The notes: generated by a model from the letters alone, not told the origin. Numbered from the stretch's first letter, positions 44,489-55,352 are shown. The stretch is 64,000 bases of DNA from Salegentibacter sp. R32 (GCF_008692195.1 NZ_RXOM01000004.1:53823-117822); one strand, 5' to 3'. Made by a program: numbers and translations.

Positions 44489-47257
44489 ATGAGATTTCTT
44501 TATGTAATTTTTTTCTTGGTTTTATGCTTCAATTCTTACACTCAGGAGTTGCCACCTATTATTAATTATTCTACTAAAGAATATAAAGCGGGCAATCAAA
44601 ATTGGATGCTTACCCAAGATGAAAACCATCATGTTTATGTTGCCAATAATTCCGGTCTGTTAAGTTTTAATGGAGAGCAATGGAAATTGCACCAACTACC
44701 GGATGGTTCTTTTTTACGTTCTGTAAAGTATACAGATAAAAAGATTTTCTCCGGTTCTTATATGGATTTTGGATATTGGGAAAAAGACGAAAAAGGCGAA
44801 CTGAATTATACAAGTTTAAAGAAATTGGTAGGCAGCCCTTTTTTAGATGGAGAGCAGTTTTGGCATATTGAAACAGTAGCCAATTATGTTGTGTTTCAGA
44901 GTTTGCGAAGGTTGTATAGCTATAATATAAAGACAGGAAAGGTGGTTGTGATTCCTTCAGAATATACCATTACTAATTTATTCAAACTTCATGAAAAACT
45001 TTATTATCAAGTAGCAGATAAAGGGCTTTATGAAATTAATAGTGATGAACCTAAAATTGTAGTTCCTCATGCTGAATTAAGGAATCAAGTTGTCGTTGGT
45101 TTTTTTGAATATAAATCTAAAAACTATATAGTTACCCGTAATCAAGGAATTTATTTGCTGGAGAACTCTAAATTGATAGCAAATCATGCTTTGGCCATAC
45201 AACAATTGAAAGATGAAAGTGTATTTGTTTCTAAGTTAATCAATCAAAAAATTCTTGCATTGGGAACTATTGGTAATGGACTAAAGTTGATTAACTTGGA
45301 AAATGGAAACTTAACTCACTTCAAGCAACCTAATTTATTAAATAATACGGTTTTATCCTTATTTAATGACGATGATGGAAATCTTTGGGCAGGATTAGAT
45401 AACGGTATAAGTATAGTAAATTTAAATAGTTCAGTAAAAATTTTCACTGATACTTTTGGTGATATAGGTACTGTTTATTGTAGTTATAAAGAAGACGATT
45501 TATTGTATTTGGGAACCAATCAAGGTCTTTATGTGCGCGAAGCGAATAAAAAAGATTTTAGCCTTGTACCCAATACGAGTGGGCAAGTATGGAGTATTCA
45601 AAAAGTAAAAGGTGATTTATGGGTTGGACACGATAAAGGGACTTTTATATTAAAAAGTCCTAATCAAGTAGAACAAGCTTATGCCCTGTCTGGAACTTGG
45701 GAGATTGAAGAATATAAAAATGGATTTTTGCAAGGTCACTATAATGGATTGACTTATAGTGAAAACGGTAAGGATTTCGATGTATTGAAAAATTATGACC
45801 TTTCTTCTAGAAATATAATGATAGATCAAAATGAAAATGTATGGATAGGACACGACCATAAAGGAGTTTATAAAATAGCAATAGATACAGAAACAGATGC
45901 AGCTAAGATTTTAAATAATTATACCTTTAATAATGGAGGAACTGCGCTAACTGTATTTATGTTCGATGAACAATTATATGTATCTACACCTAAAAATATT
46001 TATAAATATTCATCCCAAAGTGATGAATTTATTCCTGCTGAAAATTTTAATAAGCTCTTTAAACACGAAAACCGAATTACCGGAATTTCTAAAAGAATAA
46101 ACAATAGTTGGTGGTCATTTGGAGAAGAATATCTTTTTCAAGTAACTAAAGATGCTTTTCAAGATGAATTGAAAATTGAAAAGATCCCGATTTCACTTAA
46201 TTTAAGAGGTATTTCAACAGGGTTTGAGAATATATCTTACTTAGGCGAAAACACTTATCTGGTAGGTTCTAATTTAGGGTATGTGACCTTTGAAACTCCT
46301 TTCAATAAATTATCATTATTTAATTTAAAAATAAACTCAGTAGCCTTTTCTCATAAAGGGAATAATTATAAAAGGCTTTCTGTTGAAAATGATGAAATTG
46401 AACTTCCATATAACTACAACTATATTAATTTTTCTTTTAGCGTTCCTCAATACAATTTAATCAATAATATTAAGTATAGTTATCGCTTAGTAGGTTATAA
46501 CGAAAATTGGTCTAATTGGAATTCTTCTGCCAAAGCAAATTTTGAAAACTTGCCATTCGGCGAATATACACTAGAGGTAAAAGGGAAATTAAATGAAGAA
46601 GAATCTAATATTGAAAAATACGATTTTGAAGTCCTCAAGCCTTGGTATCTTTCTACCACAGCTATTATAGTTTATATCATTATTCTCGTGATTTTTCTTT
46701 TGCTAACGCATAGAGTTTATACCAATTACTACAAAAAGCAACAAGAAAAGCTTATCAAGAAAAATAAGAAGAAATTAGAAATGCAAGAACTCGCTGCACA
46801 GCAAGAAATAGTTACCCTGCAAAATAAACAACTGGAAACTGAAGTAGATTCCAAAAACAGAGAGCTTGCAGCTTCAACGATGAATATTATTAAGAAAAAT
46901 GAGTTCTTATCGGAATTAAAAAATAAGCTTTCCGATGCTGAATCTAAAAAAGATATTGAAGAAGTTATAAAAATCATTAATCGAAATATTGCGGAGAAAG
47001 ATAATTGGAAGTTATTTAAAGAAGCTTTTGATAACGCCGATAAAGATTTTCTTCAATCTGTAAAAGAAAAACATCCCAATTTAACATCCAACGATTTAAA
47101 ACTTTGTGCTTATTTAAGGCTGAATTTAAGCTCAAAAGAGATAGCTCCATTGCTTAATATTTCAGTACGAAGTGTCGAGATTAAACGATATCGTTTGCGT
47201 AAAAAGATGGAATTAGACCATGAACAAGGTTTAGTAGAATATATTTTGACTTTTTAA
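44489..47257 (+). CDS. three-Y/beta-propeller membrane regulator with LuxR-type HTH
   Basis: The 922-residue protein has a signal peptide (about 1-20), a periplasmic propeller of two-component-regulator repeats (short NNSGLL and LWAGLDNGISIV strands), a triple-Tyr domain (about 620-715, ending SYRLVGYNENWSNWNS and LPFGEYTLEVKG), one membrane helix (about 724-744), a coiled coil (about 750-820) and a C-terminal helix-turn-helix (LTSNDLKLCAYLRLNLSSKE, then LLNISVRSVEIKRYRLRKKM). It would sense a glucan product outside and act directly on DNA, with no kinase domain. The SusC gene starts 239 nt later and is the likely target. Confidence 0.88.
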   Translation: MRFLYVIFFLVLCFNSYTQELPPIINYSTKEYKAGNQNWMLTQDENHHVYVANNSGLLSFNGEQWKLHQLPDGSFLRSVKYTDKKIFSGSYMDFGYWEKDEKGELNYTSLKKLVGSPFLDGEQFWHIETVANYVVFQSLRRLYSYNIKTGKVVVIPSEYTITNLFKLHEKLYYQVADKGLYEINSDEPKIVVPHAELRNQVVVGFFEYKSKNYIVTRNQGIYLLENSKLIANHALAIQQLKDESVFVSKLINQKILALGTIGNGLKLINLENGNLTHFKQPNLLNNTVLSLFNDDDGNLWAGLDNGISIVNLNSSVKIFTDTFGDIGTVYCSYKEDDLLYLGTNQGLYVREANKKDFSLVPNTSGQVWSIQKVKGDLWVGHDKGTFILKSPNQVEQAYALSGTWEIEEYKNGFLQGHYNGLTYSENGKDFDVLKNYDLSSRNIMIDQNENVWIGHDHKGVYKIAIDTETDAAKILNNYTFNNGGTALTVFMFDEQLYVSTPKNIYKYSSQSDEFIPAENFNKLFKHENRITGISKRINNSWWSFGEEYLFQVTKDAFQDELKIEKIPISLNLRGISTGFENISYLGENTYLVGSNLGYVTFETPFNKLSLFNLKINSVAFSHKGNNYKRLSVENDEIELPYNYNYINFSFSVPQYNLINNIKYSYRLVGYNENWSNWNSSAKANFENLPFGEYTLEVKGKLNEEESNIEKYDFEVLKPWYLSTTAIIVYIIILVIFLLLTHRVYTNYYKKQQEKLIKKNKKKLEMQELAAQQEIVTLQNKQLETEVDSKNRELAASTMNIIKKNEFLSELKNKLSDAESKKDIEEVIKIINRNIAEKDNWKLFKEAFDNADKDFLQSVKEKHPNLTSNDLKLCAYLRLNLSSKEIAPLLNISVRSVEIKRYRLRKKMELDHEQGLVEYILTF

Positions 47258-47495
47258 GACTCAACAACTCTTCATTTTACCACAACATTACCACAACATT
47301 CATGTAATTAATTGAAATTCAGAATATTTTTTTAGAAATTTTTAAAATTGATAAATCCTAATTTTTAAGGGCTTAAAAATGATTTATTAGCAGTTTTGAG
47401 CAAAATAAATGCTAATGTATATTTTTTGTTGAGGTATTTTATATTCGAGCTTAACACTTTCTTAATACATTAGTTTCAAATCAAATCAACAACAA
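47258..47495. promoter_or_regulatory. control region between regulator and SusC with tandem 11-bp repeat
   Basis: TACCACAACAT is repeated directly at 47278-47288 and 47289-47299 (11-bp period, one helical turn). Further on, CTAATGTAT at 47412-47420 is inverted at 47465-47473. A TATATTCG at 47440-47447 differs by one base from the -7 consensus. The tandem repeat is a candidate binding site for the three-Y regulator encoded just upstream. No coding frame is supported here. Confidence 0.5.
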
Positions 47496-50400
47496 ATGAA
47501 TAAAAAGCTATTACTAATTTTATTGTTATTAATTCCGGTTTGCTCATTTGCTCAAACGTTTTCGGTTTCAGGAACCGTAACAGAAGCAGAAACAGAAATG
47601 CCCATGCCGGGAGTTAATGTGTTAGTAAAAAACACAAACAAAGGTGTAGTTACAGACTTTGACGGTAATTATACCATTCAGGATTTAAATGAAGGTGCCA
47701 TATTGGTATTCACTTATGTGGGCTTCGAACCACAAGAAATCCCTGTAAGCAATAATCAAACTACTATTAATGTAGTTTTACAACCAGATTCTCAAGCTTT
47801 AGAAGAAGTAGTATTAATTGGTTATGGGGCACAGAAGAAAAAAGATGTGACCGGATCTGTTTCCATGGTAGGTGAAGAAACTATTGATGAACTTGAACCA
47901 GTTAACGTGGCACAATCATTACAAGGAACTACGTCAGGTGTTAGTGTAAATATGAATGGAGGATCGCCTGGCTCTAATGCAAATATTAGAATTAGAGGAG
48001 TTTCCACAAATGGTCAAAGTCAACCTTTAATAATTTTGGATGGCTTTCAATATGAAGGAGGATTAAATTCAATTAACCCACAGGATATTGAAAGTATTAC
48101 CGTATTAAAGGACGCCCAAGCAGCAATATATGGAACTATTGGAGCTAATGGCGTGATATTGGTAACTACCAAAAAAGGAAGGAAAAATCAGAAATTACAA
48201 GTCAATTATGAAGGTTATGTAGGTATGCAAGAAACTACTCGAAAATTGCCTTTGATGAACGCCAAGGAATACGCTTTATATTTAAATGAATCATACGCAA
48301 GTGTGGGGCAAGATCTTCCTTTTACAAATGTCAATAATCTTCCAAATGAAACAGATTGGCAAGATGAAGTTTTTAAACAAGCTATCTTAAGAAGTAATAG
48401 TCTTTCTTTTAGAGGAGGGGCAGAAAATGTCAGCTATAGTTTTAGTGCTTCAAACTTCTATCAAGAAGGAATTATTGTGCCGGAGCAATCTAATTTTGAA
48501 AGGAATACTGCGAAACTAACCTTAGATGTAGACTTATCTGATAAGATTAATTTCTCTTCTAAATTGTTTTATAATAATACAGATAGAAAAACAATTAATT
48601 CTTTTAGTCTAGGTTCAGTATTATTTAATGCGGCTAATATGGCGCCCACTATCTCTCCAGAGCAAGATAATTTAGATGGAGAAATTAGCTTGCCTAATGA
48701 AGTGGTAAACCCACTTACGCAAATAAGAAATACCCATAATAATACAATAGTAGATAGGTTGAGTGGTACTTTTCAGGCCAGCTATGATTATGCAGAAGGT
48801 TTTAATTTACAGGGTAGGATAGGTTTTAATAGTACTAATACCCGAAACAGAGAATTTACCCCTGAATTTGAATATGGTGCCGGAAAAATTTATAATGCAC
48901 CTACAAGTGCAGTCACTTTAGGTAAAATTAATGATTACGATTATACCTTCGATTTATTTAATACCTATCAAAATACTTTTGGAGAAGATCATGATGTAAC
49001 ATTCTTATTGGGGATGACCGTTTATGAAACCAAAGGAGAAGGTTTATATGGAAGTAGAAATGATGTATATGCCAATAGTTGGGATTATGCAGATTTAGAT
49101 AGTGCTTTTGGAACAGGAGAAGACCAAACCAATAGCTCATATGCCTATCTTCTAAGAAGGTTATCTTATTTTGGAAGACTACAGTATTCTTTTAAAGATA
49201 AGTATTTATTGTCAGCTATGTTAAGGAGGGATTCCTCAACCAGGTTTGCTCCAGACAATAGGTTTGGGGTGTTCCCCTCAGTAACCGCTGGATGGATAGT
49301 TTCTGAAGAAGATTTTTTTGAAAGTAGTTTTATAAATTTATTCAAAATTAGAGGAAGTTACGGAGTGTTAGGAAATGACAGGATTGATGATTTCTTATAC
49401 TTATCGCTACTTAATGGTGAAGCAACCTATGTTTTAGGACCAGACCAAGTTTTAGTTAACGGGAATGCTTTAGGACCTATTGCAAATCCGGATGTACAAT
49501 GGGAAGAAGCAAAAAAACTAGATATAGGTGCCAACATTAATTTTGCAGATAATAAATTCTCTTTTACTTATGACTATTTCAGGAATAAGAGAGATAATTT
49601 ACTAATTCAAAATATTCCTGTTTCAGGGATTTATGGTGCTGGAGCTCCGGGATCATCAGGTCCGGTTGTAAATGCGGGAGAAGTAATTAATAAGGGGCAC
49701 GAATTTGAATTAGCATACAGTCAAAGCTTTTCAGATAACTTTTCTATTTCAGCAAGTTATAACATCAGTCTTTTAGACAATGAAGTAACCAGAGTAGATA
49801 ATGGTACGGGGTATTATGAAGGTGGTGCATTTGGTGTAGGTCAACCTGCTCCTGCAAGAATGGAAGAAGGACAGCCTATGGGATATTTTTATGGATACAA
49901 AACAAACGGAATATTCCAGACTCAGGAAGAAGCAACTAATGCTCCTTCTCAAGCTGCCTTAGGAGCAGAAGCGCAAGCGGGAGACATTCGTTATGTAGAT
50001 ATAAATGAAGATGGTGTAATAGATGAAAGCGATAGAACTTACTTAGGAGATCCTATTCCAGATGTAACAATGGGGCTTAATTTTAAAATCAACTATAAAA
50101 GTTTTGACTTATCTGCCTATTCATTTGCCAATTTAGGTCAAGAAATGGTAAGAAATTACGAAAGAAATCAAGCCAACGTAAACAAGTTAAGGTATAAATT
50201 AGATCGTTGGACAGGACCAGGAACCAGTAATAGTGTGCCTCGCGCAACGACAACTTCTACTTCAAACAATGCCTTTTCAGATTTCTTTGTAGAAGATGCT
50301 TCTTTCTTGAGAATCCAAGCAATCACATTGGGTTACACAGTTAATCAAAACTTCACTAAAAAAGCTGGGATAGATAAATTTAGAATTTACGGTAAAGTAG

Positions 50401-50537
50401 ATAATGTATATACATTTACTGATTATATGGGGTATGATCCTACGGCTTCAACCGGAGATCCTATAGGTCAAGGTATAGATTATGGTTTTTATCCATTGCC
50501 AAGAACTTATTCCTTTGGTGTAAATCTTCAATTTTAA
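47496..50537 (+). CDS. SusC/RagA TonB-dependent receptor of the glucan locus
   Basis: The 1013-residue outer-membrane protein has a signal peptide ending SFAQ, a carboxypeptidase-like domain (VSGTVTEAETEMPMPGVNVL, about 27-110), a TonB box-like stretch, a plug with LIILDGFQYEGG and VLKDAQAAIYGTIGANGVILV, and a barrel ending YSFGVNLQF. Unlike the receptor at 34177 it has no STN domain, so it is controlled by the separate three-Y regulator, not by sigma/FecR. It would import oligosaccharides from the SusD partner encoded 10 nt downstream. Confidence 0.94.
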   Translation: MNKKLLLILLLLIPVCSFAQTFSVSGTVTEAETEMPMPGVNVLVKNTNKGVVTDFDGNYTIQDLNEGAILVFTYVGFEPQEIPVSNNQTTINVVLQPDSQALEEVVLIGYGAQKKKDVTGSVSMVGEETIDELEPVNVAQSLQGTTSGVSVNMNGGSPGSNANIRIRGVSTNGQSQPLIILDGFQYEGGLNSINPQDIESITVLKDAQAAIYGTIGANGVILVTTKKGRKNQKLQVNYEGYVGMQETTRKLPLMNAKEYALYLNESYASVGQDLPFTNVNNLPNETDWQDEVFKQAILRSNSLSFRGGAENVSYSFSASNFYQEGIIVPEQSNFERNTAKLTLDVDLSDKINFSSKLFYNNTDRKTINSFSLGSVLFNAANMAPTISPEQDNLDGEISLPNEVVNPLTQIRNTHNNTIVDRLSGTFQASYDYAEGFNLQGRIGFNSTNTRNREFTPEFEYGAGKIYNAPTSAVTLGKINDYDYTFDLFNTYQNTFGEDHDVTFLLGMTVYETKGEGLYGSRNDVYANSWDYADLDSAFGTGEDQTNSSYAYLLRRLSYFGRLQYSFKDKYLLSAMLRRDSSTRFAPDNRFGVFPSVTAGWIVSEEDFFESSFINLFKIRGSYGVLGNDRIDDFLYLSLLNGEATYVLGPDQVLVNGNALGPIANPDVQWEEAKKLDIGANINFADNKFSFTYDYFRNKRDNLLIQNIPVSGIYGAGAPGSSGPVVNAGEVINKGHEFELAYSQSFSDNFSISASYNISLLDNEVTRVDNGTGYYEGGAFGVGQPAPARMEEGQPMGYFYGYKTNGIFQTQEEATNAPSQAALGAEAQAGDIRYVDINEDGVIDESDRTYLGDPIPDVTMGLNFKINYKSFDLSAYSFANLGQEMVRNYERNQANVNKLRYKLDRWTGPGTSNSVPRATTTSTSNNAFSDFFVEDASFLRIQAITLGYTVNQNFTKKAGIDKFRIYGKVDNVYTFTDYMGYDPTASTGDPIGQGIDYGFYPLPRTYSFGVNLQF

Positions 50538-50547
50538 ATAAAAAACT

Positions 50548-52038
50548 ATGAAAAATATAACAAACAAAATACTAATGATATTAACTGTTGCTTTTGTAGT
50601 TTACAGTTGTTCAGACGATTTTGTAGAGGTAGATCCTCCGTACCAGATTAATTCGGGATCTTACTTCTCTACACAAGATGATTATCAGAAAGCTTTAATA
50701 GGAGCTTACGATGTATTACAGTCCACCTATGTGAATGTTATTTTAGGTGAAATAGCTTCAGATAATGCCCATGCGGGAGGAGAAAGTGAGAATGATGTTG
50801 TAGGTTGGCAACAAGTAGATAAAATGACTCATACTCCAATTAATGATAATTTAGATGATATTTGGGATTGGAATTTTGCCGGTGTACAACGTGCAGCTTT
50901 CATCATTGAAAACCAAAATAAAATCGATTTTAATGGAAAAGCTCAACTTATAGCTGAAGCAAGATTTTTAAGAGCATATTTCAATTTTGAATTGTTAAAG
51001 TGGTTTGGGCCAATTCCTATTAAGCCCGAAGGAAGGTTTGAGCTGGGAGATGTAACTGCATACCCAAGGGCTCCTAAGGAAGAAGTTTATGCTTACATAG
51101 AAGATGATTTAACTTTTGCTATAGAAAATATGTCAGAAAACGCTCCCGAAGTAGGGAGAGCAACAAAATCTGCAGCACAAGCTTTATTAGGAAAAGTTTA
51201 TTTATACGAAGAAAAATTTTCTGAGGCAGCAACTCAATTAAATTTAGTTATAAACTCCGATAGGTATCATTTATATGGTACAGAGCAAGATGAAGTTTAC
51301 GAAAACCTGTTTGATTCTATAGGTGAAAATAGCGGAGAATCTGTTTTTGAAATCCAATATACAGGAGCAGAAGGAGCAGGTTTTGAGTGTTTGCAATGTA
51401 GTGAAGGAAATGTTATGGTAGGTTTTAGCGGTATTAGAAGCTATAGTGGCCCTGTGTTTGAATCAGGTTATGGATTTAACTTACCTACACAAGAAGCTTA
51501 TGATTCTTTTGAAGAAGGAGATCAGAGAAGAGATGCGACCGTCTTGAATATAGAAGCTTGGGCAGCAGCTAATAGCAACGTAGAATATTCAATAGGAAAT
51601 ACTAGTGAAGAGACCGGCCACACAGGGTATTACAACAGAAAATACCTACCAAGAAAAAATGATAATGAAGGTGATGCTAACTTAACACAGCCTAATAATT
51701 ATAGAGCAATTCGTTATGCAGATGTTTTGTTAATGGCAGCAGAAGCTTTAGTAAGAGGTAATTTAGACGAAGCTCAAGCACGAAACTATTTAAATCAAGT
51801 AAGAAACCGTGCAGGTTTAAGCGATGTAAATACCAGTGGAGATGCTTTGTTGGGAGATATTTATGAAGATAGAAGATCTGAAATGATGGGAGAAGGTCAT
51901 CGCTTTTTCGATTTAGTTAGAACAGGACGAGCTGTAGGGACTATTAATGGTTTTACACAAAAAAATGAAGTTTTTCCAATTCCATTTGAAGAAATTCAGT
52001 TTTCAAATAATACCTGGTCACAAAACGAAGGTTATTAA
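50548..52038 (+). CDS. SusD/RagB-family lipoprotein of the glucan locus
   Basis: The 496-residue protein has a lipoprotein signal (FVVYSCSDDFVEVDPP). It has the standard SusD features: an early SGSYFSTQDDYQKALIGAYD segment, AEARFLRAYFNFELLKWFGP (a core TPR helix pair), and the C-terminal RYADVLLMAAEALVR followed by LYEDRRSEMMGEGHRFFDLVR-like sequence. It binds polysaccharide at the cell surface and caps the SusC channel. It is co-transcribed with SusC and the PKD protein. Confidence 0.94.
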   Translation: MKNITNKILMILTVAFVVYSCSDDFVEVDPPYQINSGSYFSTQDDYQKALIGAYDVLQSTYVNVILGEIASDNAHAGGESENDVVGWQQVDKMTHTPINDNLDDIWDWNFAGVQRAAFIIENQNKIDFNGKAQLIAEARFLRAYFNFELLKWFGPIPIKPEGRFELGDVTAYPRAPKEEVYAYIEDDLTFAIENMSENAPEVGRATKSAAQALLGKVYLYEEKFSEAATQLNLVINSDRYHLYGTEQDEVYENLFDSIGENSGESVFEIQYTGAEGAGFECLQCSEGNVMVGFSGIRSYSGPVFESGYGFNLPTQEAYDSFEEGDQRRDATVLNIEAWAAANSNVEYSIGNTSEETGHTGYYNRKYLPRKNDNEGDANLTQPNNYRAIRYADVLLMAAEALVRGNLDEAQARNYLNQVRNRAGLSDVNTSGDALLGDIYEDRRSEMMGEGHRFFDLVRTGRAVGTINGFTQKNEVFPIPFEEIQFSNNTWSQNEGY

Positions 52039-52050
52039 AATATAAAGATT

Positions 52051-53673
52051 ATGAAGGAAAATATTAAATATTTAGTTTATAGCTTATTACTCATTGTAAT
52101 AGCTTCTTGCACAGAAGATGAAGGTTTAGAAGAAGTCAATACCGGAGAGCCTACCAATATTTCTGTAGACTTTTCAATTACGCAAGACAATTCAGGAGAA
52201 GTAACCATGTATCCTTCCGCAGAAGGGGCAAATGCATTTATGGTAGATTATGGAGATGGCAGTGAAGTTTCTGAAGAAATTTCCACAGGAAATAATATTA
52301 CCCATACTTATGAAGAAGGAACTTACGAAGTTACTGTTACTGCGGTAAGTGTATCTGGAGAGACAGCTTCAACCACCCAAACACTTGAAGTATATTTTAG
52401 AGCTCCGGAAAATTTAGAAGTTTCTATTACCAATAACCTTTCAAATCCTTATGGTATCAATGTTTCAGCAGAGGCAGATTACGCAGCGGCCTTTGAGGTT
52501 TATTTTGGTGATCAAACAAATGAGGCTCCAACCCCAATGATGATTGGTGAAACAGTAACTCATGAATATGCCACTATAGGAACCTATGAGGTAACTGTTA
52601 TTGCCTTAAGCGGAGGAGTAGAAACAACTACTTATACCGAAGAAATTGAGATTGTTAATCCATTATCATTTCCAATAACATTTGATAATTCAGATATCAA
52701 TTATGAATTTGTAACTTTTAATGGAACAAGTTATGCGGTAGTTCAAAATCCGGATGCTAGCGGAAGCAATCCAGATCAAAATTTGGTAGGTGAAATAACC
52801 AATGCAGGTAATAACTGGGAAGGAGGTTCTTTCAATCTAGGTATTCCAATTGACTTTAGTGGTGAAGACAAAACTATTAAAATGGATTTTTGGTCCAATA
52901 CGCCGGTTTCAGTTCTCTTAAAATTTGAAGGAGGTGTAAATGGCGAAAGAGAAAACGAAGTGATAGTAGATCATAATGGTAGCGGATGGGAAGAAATAAG
53001 TTTTGACTTTGCTAATGATGCTATCAAAAGCTACGTAGAAGGAGCAGGAGATAATGGCGAAGACTTTGTTCCGGACGGTCAGTATTCTATAATGACAATG
53101 TTTGTAGATGGGGCCGGCACAACCGCAGGTTCTTTTTACATAGATAATATAGAACAAACTACAAGTACATCTAATACACCATTAAGCGGTGCTCCAGCAC
53201 CACAATTACCTCAAGCAAATGTAATTTCTATGTTTTCAGATGCTTATTCAGATGTGCCGGTTTCAACTTGGATGACCGATTGGTCCAGTGCTAATTATGA
53301 AGAAGTATCCATTGATGGTAATCCCACAAAAAAATATTCGGCATTGGATTTTGTGGGAATAGAAACTCCGTCTCCATTTTTAGATGCAGGATCTATGACA
53401 CATTTTCATTCAGATATTTGGACGGCAAACGCTACTCAAATCAGAATAAAGTTAGTAGATTTTGGTGCAGATGCAGCTTATGGTGGAGGTGATGATGTTG
53501 AGCATGAAATAGCGATAGATAATTTTAATCAAGGAGAATGGATTCAATTAGATATAGCTCTTTCAGATTTTGTGAACTTAACAACCACTAGTCATATTGC
53601 ACAATTAATTTACTCGGGTAATCCTACAGGAGCCCACACAATATATGTTGATAACATATACTTTCATAACTAA
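52051..53673 (+). CDS. PKD-domain surface glycan-binding lipoprotein
   Basis: The 540-residue protein has a lipoprotein signal (LLIVIASCTEDE), two PKD-like domains (about 35-115, with VDYGDGSEV and THTYEEGTYEVTVTA; and about 118-203, with EYATIGTYEVTV), then two beta-sandwich regions (about 210-365 and 390-540) that look like carbohydrate-binding modules. It holds the position of SusE/SusF-type binding proteins in beta-1,3-glucan loci of marine flavobacteria. It has no catalytic motif. The next gene starts in a TAATG overlap with its stop. Confidence 0.85.
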   Translation: MKENIKYLVYSLLLIVIASCTEDEGLEEVNTGEPTNISVDFSITQDNSGEVTMYPSAEGANAFMVDYGDGSEVSEEISTGNNITHTYEEGTYEVTVTAVSVSGETASTTQTLEVYFRAPENLEVSITNNLSNPYGINVSAEADYAAAFEVYFGDQTNEAPTPMMIGETVTHEYATIGTYEVTVIALSGGVETTTYTEEIEIVNPLSFPITFDNSDINYEFVTFNGTSYAVVQNPDASGSNPDQNLVGEITNAGNNWEGGSFNLGIPIDFSGEDKTIKMDFWSNTPVSVLLKFEGGVNGERENEVIVDHNGSGWEEISFDFANDAIKSYVEGAGDNGEDFVPDGQYSIMTMFVDGAGTTAGSFYIDNIEQTTSTSNTPLSGAPAPQLPQANVISMFSDAYSDVPVSTWMTDWSSANYEEVSIDGNPTKKYSALDFVGIETPSPFLDAGSMTHFHSDIWTANATQIRIKLVDFGADAAYGGGDDVEHEIAIDNFNQGEWIQLDIALSDFVNLTTTSHIAQLIYSGNPTGAHTIYVDNIYFHN

Positions 53674-55319
53674 TGATAAAATTTAAGAAGATGAAAAAAA
53701 TATATAATTCAACAATTTTAATTTTATGCATTCTGGCAACTTGTTTTTATGGTTGTGAAGAAGACTATGAGTTTGGAGATGTAGAAGCACCATCTAATTT
53801 AACGTTAGAAGCAACTGTGCTGAATACTTCAGAAGAATTCCCTAATGGAGATGGTAGTGGTCTTGTGGAGTTTTCAGCAGAAGCAGATAACGCATTAAAT
53901 TTTAAATACGATTTTGGAGATAATACTTCTGGATCTTCTAAAAACGGAGATCTAACCCACCTATTTACTAAAACAGGTACTTACCAATATATTGTAACGG
54001 TTACTGCAACGGGAACAGGGGGAGCGAGTACAAGTGAAACAGTACAGGTAACGGTTTTTAGTGCTTTTGAAGATACAGATACACAAAACTTTCTAACAGG
54101 AGGATCAAGTAAGACTTGGTATGTGGCGGCAGCTTTACCGGCACATTTAGGAGTAGGTCCGGTTAGTACAGCAACGCCAGATTATTATTCAGCAGCACCA
54201 TTTGAGAAAGAAAGTGAAGGTTGCTTTTATGATGACGCCATGACATTTTCACTACAAGATGGGGATATCACCTATGTACAAGAAAATCAAGGAGCAACAT
54301 TTTTTAATGTAGATTTCCTTAGCGTTGGCGGTGGAGGCGGAAGCGAAGATCAATGCTTAGGTTTTGATACTTCAGGAGAAAAAGCGGTTAGTCTTTCTGC
54401 TGCTAGTTCAAATGTACCGGAAGATCAAACTACAGGTACGCAAATGATAATATCAGATGGTGGTTTTATGTCCTATTATATAGAACCCAATGCTTATGAA
54501 ATTCTTGAAATTTCAGAGGATTATATGTATGTAAGAGCAATTCCAGGATCAAATCCAGAGCTGGCTTGGTATTTAAAATTTACTACAGATCCCGAAGGCG
54601 GAATAGGAGGAGACGATTTTGAAACTGAATTTACCAATGAGATTTGGGCACAAGAATTTGAAGAAAACTCATTAGATACCAATGTTTGGAATTACGAAAT
54701 TGGTAACGGTGATAATGGTTGGGGTAATGGTGAAGCCCAATACTACACCGACCAAAATGCTGAAGTTAGTGACGGTACGCTAAAAATACATGCCATTGCT
54801 GAAGAGACCGAAGGTTTTAATTATTCTTCTGCTAGAATTACAACACAAGATAATTTTGAATTTCAGTATGGTAGGGTAGAGGTTAGAGCTAAGTTGCCTT
54901 CCGCAGGAGGGACTTGGCCGGCAATTTGGATGTTAGGTGAAAACTTTGATGAAGTAGGTTGGCCAACAACAGGGGAAATAGACATTATGGAACATGTAGG
55001 TAATAACCTAGGCGAAGTTTTAGGAACACTTCATTTTCCTGGAAACTCAGGAGGTGAAGGAATTTCTCAAGGAACTACCGTAGAAAATGTAGCCACAGAA
55101 TTTCACACTTACGAAATGGAATGGTCTCAAGAACACATTGTTTTCTTGGTAGATGGTGACGTTTATCACGAGTTTACCAATATGCAAGAAACTCCATTTG
55201 TAGATCATTCATTCTTCCTTATCTTAAATGTAGCGATGGGAGGAACTCTAGGAGGAAATATAGATCCTAACTTCACACAGGATACGATGGAAATTGATTA
55301 CGTAAGAGTATATCAATAG
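53673..55319 (+). CDS. GH16 endo-beta-1,3-glucanase with PKD domain (lipoprotein)
   Basis: The 548-residue protein starts in a TAATG overlap; the ATG at 53691 (MKKIYNSTI) is an equally good start. After the lipoprotein signal (TCFYGCEED) come a PKD-like domain (about 35-115), a less clear beta region (about 130-305) and a GH16 domain (about 315-548). The GH16 catalytic motif EIDIME is at residues 435-440 and its nucleophile, acid/base and assisting Asp are all intact. GH16 enzymes of this kind cut beta-1,3- or 1,3/1,4-glucans such as laminarin. Lipid anchoring puts it on the cell surface. Confidence 0.92.
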   Translation: MIKFKKMKKIYNSTILILCILATCFYGCEEDYEFGDVEAPSNLTLEATVLNTSEEFPNGDGSGLVEFSAEADNALNFKYDFGDNTSGSSKNGDLTHLFTKTGTYQYIVTVTATGTGGASTSETVQVTVFSAFEDTDTQNFLTGGSSKTWYVAAALPAHLGVGPVSTATPDYYSAAPFEKESEGCFYDDAMTFSLQDGDITYVQENQGATFFNVDFLSVGGGGGSEDQCLGFDTSGEKAVSLSAASSNVPEDQTTGTQMIISDGGFMSYYIEPNAYEILEISEDYMYVRAIPGSNPELAWYLKFTTDPEGGIGGDDFETEFTNEIWAQEFEENSLDTNVWNYEIGNGDNGWGNGEAQYYTDQNAEVSDGTLKIHAIAEETEGFNYSSARITTQDNFEFQYGRVEVRAKLPSAGGTWPAIWMLGENFDEVGWPTTGEIDIMEHVGNNLGEVLGTLHFPGNSGGEGISQGTTVENVATEFHTYEMEWSQEHIVFLVDGDVYHEFTNMQETPFVDHSFFLILNVAMGGTLGGNIDPNFTQDTMEIDYVRVYQ

Positions 55320-55352
55320 TTTAAAATTTGTTTTCATATTTTATAATAGCAG

